A stretch of DNA of 6,128 bases from an uncultured Bacillota bacterium (lineage in GTDB: Bacteria > Bacillota > UBA994 > UBA5500): NCBI GenBank assembly GCA_937874815.1, contig CALNBW010000400.1, positions 1 through 6,128 on the forward strand, in the 5' to 3' direction. The stretch's first letter is position 1, and each line of letters begins with the position of its first letter. Position numbers and translations under genes: made by a program. The notes beneath the pieces were generated by a model. It made no database searches and had not been told where the DNA came from. It was given only the letters and a program-made list of their open reading frames with translations. Of this stretch, positions 1-5,230 are shown one piece after another.

Positions 1-4
1 AGGA

Positions 5-51
5 CCAACGACCTCCCCCCAAGCCTTTAGGGGCTTCTTCAGTGGTCTTGG
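5..51 (-). repeat. Nested inverted repeats at the left edge, downstream of uvrA
   Basis: Read on the minus strand, 51-44 (CCAAGACC) can pair with 13-5 (GGTCGTTGG) with one bulged base. Inside this, 36-32 (AAGCC) pairs with 25-21 (GGCTT) around a six-base loop. The stretch also holds a GGGGGGAGG run at 20-12 that could be mistaken for a ribosome binding site of a gene outside the window. No U-run follows the inner stem, so it is not a convincing terminator. It may belong with the larger hairpin at 50-97 as one structured 3' region. The stems are short and could be chance. Confidence 0.3.
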
Positions 52-97
52 ACGGTCACCTTGGCAGGTACAAAAACACCAGCCAAGGCGACCGTCC
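50..97 (-). repeat. Long inverted repeat (16-bp arms) downstream of uvrA, REP-like
   Basis: Arms 50-65 and 82-97 are complementary at 15 of 16 positions. The one exception is A58 against C89, which becomes a U-G wobble in RNA made from the minus strand, so the stem is fully paired in the uvrA transcript. After one mismatch, three more pairs (67-69 with 78-80) extend it. The distal arm begins GGACGG and lies within a GGGGACGGT motif that recurs between uvrB and uvrA. No U-run follows the stem on the minus strand (next bases AAGACC), so it is not a classical terminator. It is either a REP-like palindromic element or the competitor of the terminator at 72-109, with which it shares bases 82-85. 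Confidence 0.6.
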
Positions 98-109
98 CCA
101 TGGCTGGTG
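72..109 (-). terminator. Probable intrinsic terminator of uvrA
   Basis: On the minus strand a perfect 9-bp stem, CACCAGCCA (109-101) with TGGCTGGTG (85-77), is followed directly by TTTTT (76-72). It starts eight bases after the uvrA stop codon. GC-rich stem, U-run and position fit a Rho-independent terminator, although the 15-base loop is longer than usual. The downstream arm overlaps the 16-bp hairpin at 50-97, so only one of the two can form, which leaves open regulated read-through. Confidence 0.55.
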
Positions 110-117
110 GTGCTCCA

Positions 118-2937
118 TTAAAGGTGTAATACTTGTTTCAAATAGTGCCCAGTATAGGAAGCGGGGTTGGCCGCAACCTCCTCGGGCGTACCGGTGGCAA
201 CGACGGTGCCACCGCGGTCGCCGCCCTCGGGTCCCAGGTCGATGATATAATCAGCCGTCTTAATCACGTCTAGGTTATGCTCGATAACTACCACCGAGTC
301 GCCGGCGTCAACTAGCCGTTGCAGCACATCTAACAGGCGCTCGATATCCGCCATATGCAAACCGGTGGTAGGCTCGTCCAGGATATAAAAGGTGCGGCCA
401 TTGCTACGGCGGCTCAACTCTGTCGCCAATTTCACCCTCTGGGCTTCCCCTCCAGAAAGGGTGGTCGCCGGGTGCCCCATCCGCATATAACCCAGGCCCA
501 CGTCAACTAACGTTTGTAATTTGCGGGCAATGCGGGGCACGCTCTGGAAGAACTCCAGTGCTTCCTCGATGGACATGTCTAGAACATCAGCAATGGTTTT
601 GCCTTTATACCGCACTTCCAGCGTCTCCCGATTATAGCGTTTGCCATGACACACCTCGCAGGGGACATAGACGTCGGGCAAGAAATGCATCTCAATCTTG
701 ATGATGCCGTCACCCCTGCAGGCTTCGCAGCGGCCGCCTTTGACGTTAAAGCTAAAGCGACCAGCCGCATAGCCCCGCATTTTTGCCTCCTGCGTCTGGG
801 CAAACAGCTGCCGAATTGGGTCGAAGGTACCTGTGTAGGTTGCCGGGTTGGAACGGGGCGTGCGTCCGATAGGTGCTTGGTCAATGTTGATTACTTTCTC
901 TAAATGCTCAAGGCCAAGGATCTCATCATGCTCGCCAGGTTTACGCCTAGCCCGATTGAGCTCCATGGCTAAGCGTTTGTTGATAATCTCGTTGACCAAC
1001 GTGCTTTTCCCAGACCCGGATACGCCGGTCACACAAGTAAAAACCCCTAAAGGAATCTGCACGTCAATATTCCGCAGATTATTCTCCCGGGCACCCTTCA
1101 CCTGCAGGTATTTGCCATTCGGCTGGCGGCGCGAGCTAGGGACAGCAATCTGCCTCACGCCTGAGAAATACTGACCAGTAATCGACTCGGGCACGCGACT
1201 AATTTCAGCTAGAGTACCAGCAGCTACTATTTTGCCGCCGTGTTCTCCGGCCCCGGGCCCCATGTCAATGATGTGATCTGCCTCCACCATGGTTTCCTGG
1301 TCATATTCTACTACAATCACGGTGTTGCCCAGATCTCGCAGGCGCTTCAGTGTCTTTATCAAGCGTGAATTATCCCGTTGGTGTAAGCCGATACTTGGTT
1401 CATCCAGAATATAAAGCACGCCGGTTAGACTAGAACCGATCTGCGTGGCCAGACGAATGCGCTGCGCCTCTCCCCCAGACAGGCTACCGGCCTGCCGGTC
1501 CAACGTCAGGTAATCCAGCCCCACGTTAACGAGGAACCCTAAGCGCTCGCGTATCTCTTTCAGGATCTGCCGCGCAATCAGCTGCTGCCGCTCGCTTAGT
1601 TCCAAGCCCTCAAAGAACTGCAGCGCCTCTACAATAGACTTGCGCGTCAATTGGGCAATACTTAACCCGCCAATCTTGACCGATAAGCTCTCCGGCTTTA
1701 GCCGCTGCCCTTGACAGGCAGCACAGGGGGTTTCCGTCATAAACTGTTCCAGGCTTTCACGAATCCAATTAGAAGAAGTCTCCCGATACCCACGATTTAG
1801 CATGGGGATAACACCGCGAAATACCAACTTGTATTGGCGCTTCTGCCCATTGCTGTCTAGATAAGCAACGATCAGTTGATCGGGGCCTCCCTGCAGGATG
1901 ATGGCCATCTGTTCTTCCGTTAGGTCCGCTATGGGGGTGTGATAACCGATATCATAATGGGCACAGACGGCCTGGAAAAGGGCTGGATAATAATTGCTAC
2001 TGGATTCTGCCCAAGGAGCTATCGCCCCTTCAGCCAAAGAGAGTTCGGTGTTAGGGATGATTAAATCGCGATCAAATTCTTGGTGAGCGCCAAGCCCATC
2101 GCACTGGGGGCAAGCGCCAAAAGGATTATTAAAGGAAAACATGCGCGGGCTGATCTCTGAATAGCTGAAACCACATTCAGTGCAGGCAAAATTAAGGTTA
2201 TAAATAGTTTCTGAGCCCTCAAGCTGGCTGATAACGACGAGGCCATCAGTCAGTTTAGTCGCGGTAGCGATGGAGTCGGCCAGTCGATTCCCGATATCGG
2301 GGCGCACGATAAGCCGGTCTACCACTACTTCGATGTTATGCTTGCGGTTCTTACTCAGTTTTATCGGATCCCCTAGCTCGCGCATTTCGCCATTGATGCG
2401 CACCCGCACATAACCCTCTTGCTGTAATTCTTCCAGCAACTTCGCATGTTCACCCTTCTGACCACGCACCACAGGGGCCAGGACGAGAAACCGGGTGCCT
2501 TCAGGCAGGGCTAGTATCTGATCCACAATCTGTTCAATGGTCTGCAGGCTAATGGCAGTACCGCATTCGGGGCAATAAGGTGTACCCACACGAGCATAAA
2601 GTAGGCGCAGGTAGTCGTAAATCTCAGTTACCGTGCCCACTGTGGAACGCGGGTTGCGGCTGGTCGTTTTCTGATCAATAGAAATGGCTGGTGATAGACC
2701 TTCAATGTAATCCACATCGGGCTTGTCCATCTGCCCTAAGAATTGGCGGGCATAGGCCGATAGCGACTCCACATAGCGCCGCTGTCCTTCGGCGTAGATG
2801 GTGTCAAAAGCCAATGAGGATTTGCCGGAGCCAGATAGCCCGGTAATGACAACCAAGCTATCGCGGGGGATATCTATATCAATGTTTTGCAGGTTATGGG
2901 TGCGTGCGCCACGCACCACGATTTTATCTTGGGCCAC
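118..2937 (-). CDS. uvrA: UvrA, excinuclease ABC subunit A (DNA damage sensor ATPase)
   Basis: UvrA is the damage-recognition subunit of bacterial nucleotide excision repair: a dimeric ABC-type ATPase in the cytoplasm that scans DNA and loads UvrB at lesions. The product is 939 aa, the normal family length. Visible in order: Walker A GLSGSGKS at 33-40; CPEC near 122; the first zinc module CTEC/CPQC near 251-278 with the family stretch SPRMFSFNNPFGACPQCDGLG split around it; CAACQGQRLKPE near 403; ABC signature LSGGEAQR near 485 and Walker B YILDEPSIGLHQ near 510; second Walker A GVSGSGKS near 635; C-terminal zinc finger CEAC...CEVC near 735-762; second signature LSGGEAQR near 825 and ILDEPTTGLH near 855. 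No motif is damaged. The GTG start is chosen because AGGAGGGG lies six bases before it and VAQDKIVVRGARTHNL matches the usual UvrA N-terminus. In-frame ATGs upstream lie in the promoter or leader. It is separated from uvrB by 336 bases and has its own promoters. Confidence 0.97.
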   Translation of the reverse strand: MAQDKIVVRGARTHNLQNIDIDIPRDSLVVITGLSGSGKSSLAFDTIYAEGQRRYVESLSAYARQFLGQMDKPDVDYIEGLSPAISIDQKTTSRNPRSTVGTVTEIYDYLRLLYARVGTPYCPECGTAISLQTIEQIVDQILALPEGTRFLVLAPVVRGQKGEHAKLLEELQQEGYVRVRINGEMRELGDPIKLSKNRKHNIEVVVDRLIVRPDIGNRLADSIATATKLTDGLVVISQLEGSETIYNLNFACTECGFSYSEISPRMFSFNNPFGACPQCDGLGAHQEFDRDLIIPNTELSLAEGAIAPWAESSSNYYPALFQAVCAHYDIGYHTPIADLTEEQMAIILQGGPDQLIVAYLDSNGQKRQYKLVFRGVIPMLNRGYRETSSNWIRESLEQFMTETPCAACQGQRLKPESLSVKIGGLSIAQLTRKSIVEALQFFEGLELSERQQLIARQILKEIRERLGFLVNVGLDYLTLDRQAGSLSGGEAQRIRLATQIGSSLTGVLYILDEPSIGLHQRDNSRLIKTLKRLRDLGNTVIVVEYDQETMVEADHIIDMGPGAGEHGGKIVAAGTLAEISRVPESITGQYFSGVRQIAVPSSRRQPNGKYLQVKGARENNLRNIDVQIPLGVFTCVTGVSGSGKSTLVNEIINKRLAMELNRARRKPGEHDEILGLEHLEKVINIDQAPIGRTPRSNPATYTGTFDPIRQLFAQTQEAKMRGYAAGRFSFNVKGGRCEACRGDGIIKIEMHFLPDVYVPCEVCHGKRYNRETLEVRYKGKTIADVLDMSIEEALEFFQSVPRIARKLQTLVDVGLGYMRMGHPATTLSGGEAQRVKLATELSRRSNGRTFYILDEPTTGLHMADIERLLDVLQRLVDAGDSVVVIEHNLDVIKTADYIIDLGPEGGDRGGTVVATGTPEEVAANPASYTGHYLKQVLHL

Positions 2938-2943
2938 AGTTTT

Positions 2944-2951
2944 CCCCTCCT
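2944..2951 (-). promoter_or_regulatory. Ribosome binding site that fixes the uvrA GTG start
   Basis: AGGAGGGG on the minus strand sits six bases before the GTG at 2937-2935. No comparable site precedes the in-frame ATGs at 2982 or 2964, so it decides the start in favour of GTG. Confidence 0.85.
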
Positions 2952-2957
2952 GCCCAT

Positions 2958-2971
2958 CGTACATACATTCG
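2958..2971 (-). promoter_or_regulatory. LexA/DinR-like operator over the uvrA start site
   Basis: The minus strand reads CGAATGTATGTACG. Against the Bacillus-type LexA box CGAAC-N4-GTTCG it matches eight of ten half-site positions, with mismatches at the fifth and twelfth bases. Its centre GTAT also fits the reported RNRY preference. It begins two bases after the -10 of the proximal uvrA promoter and covers the predicted transcription start, where a repressor would block initiation. SOS control of uvrA by LexA is established in Bacillus. The degenerate right half-site means chance cannot be excluded. Confidence 0.5.
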
Positions 2972-3015
2972 CATTCTACCACTATCAGCCTGCCTGGGCA
3001 AGAGGAATGATGAAA
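2970..3015. repeat. Direct repeat copy 1: duplicated uvrA promoter segment
   Basis: This 46-base segment matches 3098-3143 at 43 of 46 positions. The first 36 bases (2970-3005) are identical and contain both promoter boxes. The copies are offset by 128 bases in the same orientation. Homology stops at 2970, just inside the LexA-like box, so the operator is present only at this copy. Confidence 0.9.
2973..3001 (-). promoter_or_regulatory. Proximal uvrA promoter (P1), sigma-A type with extended -10
   Basis: On the minus strand, -35 TTGCCC (3001-2996, 4 of 6 to consensus) and -10 TAGAAT (2978-2973, 5 of 6) are separated by exactly 17 bases. TGG directly precedes the -10, giving the extended TGn element. 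The predicted start near 2966 gives a leader of about 29 bases containing the uvrA ribosome binding site. The whole unit is duplicated upstream at 3101-3129. Confidence 0.7.
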
Positions 3016-3038
3016 GCCGGCAAGCTGTAGTGAATAAA

Positions 3039-3052
3039 TAGAACCGTCCCCA
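3039..3052. repeat. GGGGACGGTTCTA motif, copy 1
   Basis: The plus strand reads tagaaccgtcccca, identical to 3077-3090 and 38 bases from it. Read in the uvrA direction it is TGGGGACGGTTCTA. From memory, motifs of this kind recur in intergenic regions of some Clostridia, near IS200-like/REP-associated tyrosine transposases. No such gene lies in this window. Confidence 0.7.
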
Positions 3053-3076
3053 ATACTCAGCGCCCTCGTGCGTAAT

Positions 3077-3090
3077 TAGAACCGTCCCCA
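3077..3090. repeat. GGGGACGGTTCTA motif, copy 2
   Basis: An identical 14-base copy of 3039-3052 in the same orientation. Both lie between the two uvrA promoters and so in the leader of a transcript from the distal one. A partial relative, AATTAGAACC, occurs at 3230-3239, and ACCGTCCCCAT recurs at 91-101 downstream of uvrA. Confidence 0.7.
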
Positions 3091-3097
3091 TAACCCA

Positions 3098-3143
3098 CGC
3101 ATTCTACCACTATCAGCCTGCCTGGGCAAGAGGGATAATGACA
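3098..3143. repeat. Direct repeat copy 2: duplicated uvrA promoter segment
   Basis: Partner of 2970-3015: 36 identical bases at 3098-3133, then 7 of 10 matching. It carries the same promoter boxes, but on its uvrA-proximal side the LexA-like box is replaced by unrelated sequence leading into the GGGGACGGTTCTA motifs. Confidence 0.9.
3101..3129 (-). promoter_or_regulatory. Distal uvrA promoter (P2), duplicate of P1
   Basis: Identical in sequence to P1: TTGCCC at 3129-3124, 17-base spacer, TGG and TAGAAT at 3106-3101. A start near 3094 would give a 5' leader of about 157 bases that runs through both GGGGACGGTTCTA motifs and then through P1. There is no LexA-like box at its start site, so any activity may be constitutive. 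Confidence 0.6.
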
Positions 3144-3168
3144 TTATAAGGGCCGAGGTGTGGCCCTT
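3135..3168 (-). repeat. Palindrome and adjacent hairpin upstream of P2
   Basis: Bases 3135-3147 (ataatgacattat) form a perfect palindrome of 6+1+6, five bases upstream of the P2 -35 box. Directly beside it, 3148-3154 (aagggcc) pairs perfectly with 3162-3168 (ggccctt) around a seven-base loop. On the minus strand the hairpin is followed by ATAATGT rather than a U-run, so it is at best a weak terminator for uvrB. The palindrome could be an operator. Both readings are inference. Confidence 0.4.
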
Positions 3169-3174
3169 CCCGAT

Positions 3175-3274
3175 GGGGACATTCCTCTGCCCCGAGGAGT
3201 GTTATCCCATCATGGCTGCATAAAGCATCAATTAGAACCCTGAAGTTCAACCAAATCAGCAGAGGTGTGTCCCC
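3175..3274. repeat. 100-bp element with 15-bp terminal inverted repeats, abutting the uvrB stop
   Basis: Ends ggggacattcctctg (3175-3189) and cagaggtgtgtcccc (3260-3274) are inverted repeats matching at 13 of 15 positions. The right end begins with the last base of the uvrB TAG stop (3276-3274). The interior holds no open reading frame of note; there is a small 5-bp stem at 3183-3198. Size, ends and lack of coding fit a non-autonomous MITE or REP-like element. No clear target-site duplication is visible. Confidence 0.5.
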
Positions 3275-5215
3275 TATCCCCGCAGTTCGATGATCAGGTC
3301 GCGCAGGTTGGCGGCATGTTCAAATTCGAGCTGGCGGGCGGCGTCTTTCATTTCCTTCTCTAAGCGCGCAATTAGGTCTTTGCGTTCGCGCGGGCCGAGC
3401 TGCTTCACGGATTCAGTGGTCAAACGATAGGCCACCTTCTCTTCCGCCACCTTAGTGGCCTCAATGACATCACGCACGGCCTTGTGCACGCTGCGCGGAG
3501 CAATATTATGTTTTTGGTTATAGTCCATTTGAATGGCTCGGCGGCGGTTAGTCTCTTGCAGTGCTATGTCCATAGAACGGGTAATCTGGTCGGCATACAT
3601 GATTACCTGGCCATGCACGTTACGGGCCGCTCTACCGACGGTCTGAATCAGCGAAGTTGTAGAGCGCAGGAAGCCTTCCTTATCGGCATCAAGGATAGCC
3701 ACCAACGATACCTCTGGCAAGTCTAGCCCCTCCCGCAGCAGGTTGATGCCGACCAGCACGTCAAACTCTCCTAAGCGCAAGCCGCGAATAATCTCCATCC
3801 GTTCCAGGGTAACCACATCGGAATGTAAATAGCGTACCCGCAGGCCCATTTCTCGGAAGTAATCGGTGAGGTCTTCCGCCATCCGCTTGGTCACGTTCCA
3901 TGCGTTGCCGGATCTCGCCATAAAGATCGTCAATTTGCCCTTCAATGGGGCGCACAATTATCTCGGGATCGAGTAAGCCCGTGGGGCGAATTATCTGCTC
4001 TACCACTTGGCTACTGCGCTCTATTTCGTAAGGTGCTGGGGTAGCCGAGACGTAAATCACCTGATGCAAGTGCTTGTTGAACTCATCAAAGTTCAAAGGC
4101 CGGTTGTCCAGGGCCGAGGGCAGCCGGAACCCGTGGCTCACCAGGGTTTCCTTGCGAGAACGGTCACCAGCATACATGCCTCGCACCTGGGGCACGGTGA
4201 CGTGGGACTCGTCCACCACTAGCAAGAAATCAGCGGGGAAGTAATCAAGCAGAGTGTAGGGTTGCTCGCCAGCTGCTCGTCCATCGAGATGGCGCGAGAA
4301 GTTTTCAATACCAGAGCAAAACCCCAATTCCTGCATCATCTCTAGATCATAACGCGTGCGTTGCTCCAGACGCTGGGCCTCCAGCAGCTTGTTTTCCCCC
4401 CGCAACACGGCTAATTGTACCTCTAGCTCACTGGAGATGCTTTGCATGGCTCGCGCCATTTCTTCCTCTGAGGTGACGAAGTGGGAAGCTGGGAAAATGG
4501 CAATATGATGCCGCTCGCCCAGGATCTCACCGGTGAGGGTATCAATCTCCAGGATGCGCTCAATCTCATCACCGAAAAATTCCACCCGAATTGCTTTCTC
4601 AGAGGATGAAGCGGGGAAGATCTCCACACTGTCGCCCCGCACGCGAAAAGTGCTACGGGTGAAATTGATATCGTTACGGCTATATTGGATCCCCACCAAG
4701 GCCCGCAAAACCTCATCGCGATCCTTGCGCATGCCGGGACGTAAAGAAACCCCGAGCTTCTTATATTCGTGGGGGTTACCTAAGCCATAGATACAGGACA
4801 CACTGGCGACGATGATTACATCCTGCCGTTCAAATAGGGCGGACGTGGCCGAGTGTCGTAGTTTGTCTATCTCTTCATTAATCTGGGCATCTTTTTCTAT
4901 ATACGTATCCGAAGAGGGAATATAAGCCTCCGGCTGGTAGTAGTCGTAATAGCTGACAAAGTATTCAACTGCATTATTAGGAAAAAACTCGCGGAACTCG
5001 CTACATAATTGGGCCGCCAAAGTTTTGTTATGGGCTAGCACTAAGGTCGGTTTATTGACTTGTGCAATCACGTTGGCAATGGTAAAAGTCTTCCCTGAAC
5101 CAGTTACCCCCAGCAGAGTTTGGGCAGGCATGTCCGCGATGACGCCCTCTGCCAAACTAGCGATAGCCTGCGGCTGGTCGCCGGTGGGCTGGAAATCTGC
5201 TTTTAGTTGAAACAT
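3274..5215 (-). pseudogene. uvrB: UvrB, excinuclease ABC subunit B, broken by an about 26-bp deletion in motif IV
   Basis: UvrB is the DNA-probing helicase-like subunit that receives damaged DNA from UvrA and recruits the nuclease UvrC. Residues 1-441 run in frame from ATG 5215 to 3893: Walker A GVTGSGKT (36-43), the damage-probing beta-hairpin region YYDYYQPEAYIP (from 89), DESH (335-338) and VSATPAPYE. Reading then shifts. The remaining 205 residues (3891-3274, starting TKRMAEDLTDY) are in another frame, with GINLLREGLDLPEVSL, the motif VI stretch QTVGRAARN and a C-terminal UVR domain ending DLIIELRG. Family members have about nine residues (the VLVTTL strand of motif IV) where only one base lies here, so about 26 bases are missing. 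As read, translation ends at 3761 after 43 foreign residues, giving 484 aa instead of about 655. Everything else is well conserved. The start is fixed by AAGGAGG eight bases upstream. A recent mutation and a sequence or assembly error are both possible. Confidence 0.9.
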
Positions 5216-5223
5216 TCTGCCTG

Positions 5224-5230
5224 CCTCCTT
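5224..5230 (-). promoter_or_regulatory. uvrB ribosome binding site overlapping the upstream stop codon
   Basis: AAGGAGG on the minus strand lies eight bases before the uvrB ATG at 5215. Its first A is the last base of the TAA of the PDZ gene (5232-5230), so ribosomes finishing that gene stop on this site. This supports co-transcription and possible translational coupling. Confidence 0.85.

Noticed and set aside
2938..2982. Upstream in-frame ATG starts for uvrA (2982 and 2964)
   Set aside because: The ATG at 2982 lies inside the P1 promoter, and the one at 2964 lies at the very 5' end of the predicted leader. Neither has a ribosome binding site, and the added residues do not look like UvrA, while GTG 2937 has a strong site and the expected N-terminus.
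2970..3143. CRISPR array or tandem repeat locus between uvrB and uvrA
   Set aside because: There are only two copies of each repeat, the spacing differs between repeat types, and the larger repeat contains an evident promoter.
3143..3148. A third minus-strand promoter with a perfect TATAAT
   Set aside because: No acceptable -35 hexamer lies 16-18 bases upstream (GGAAGG, GGGAAG or CGGGAA) and there is no TGn extension. It also overlaps the hairpin and palindrome that explain the sequence.
3172..3278. A complete insertion sequence next to uvrB
   Set aside because: The segment is only about 100 bases with no transposase frame and no clear target duplication; at most it is a non-autonomous element.
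3886..3900. Programmed ribosomal frameshift in uvrB
   Set aside because: About nine conserved residues are physically missing, and no slippery heptamer or stimulatory structure is evident; a frameshift could not restore the lost motif IV strand.
3274..3957. A separate gene for the C-terminal UvrB fragment starting at TTG 3957
   Set aside because: Its first residues are out-of-frame translation of the upstream half, there is no ribosome binding site, and homology to UvrB begins only at the deletion junction.
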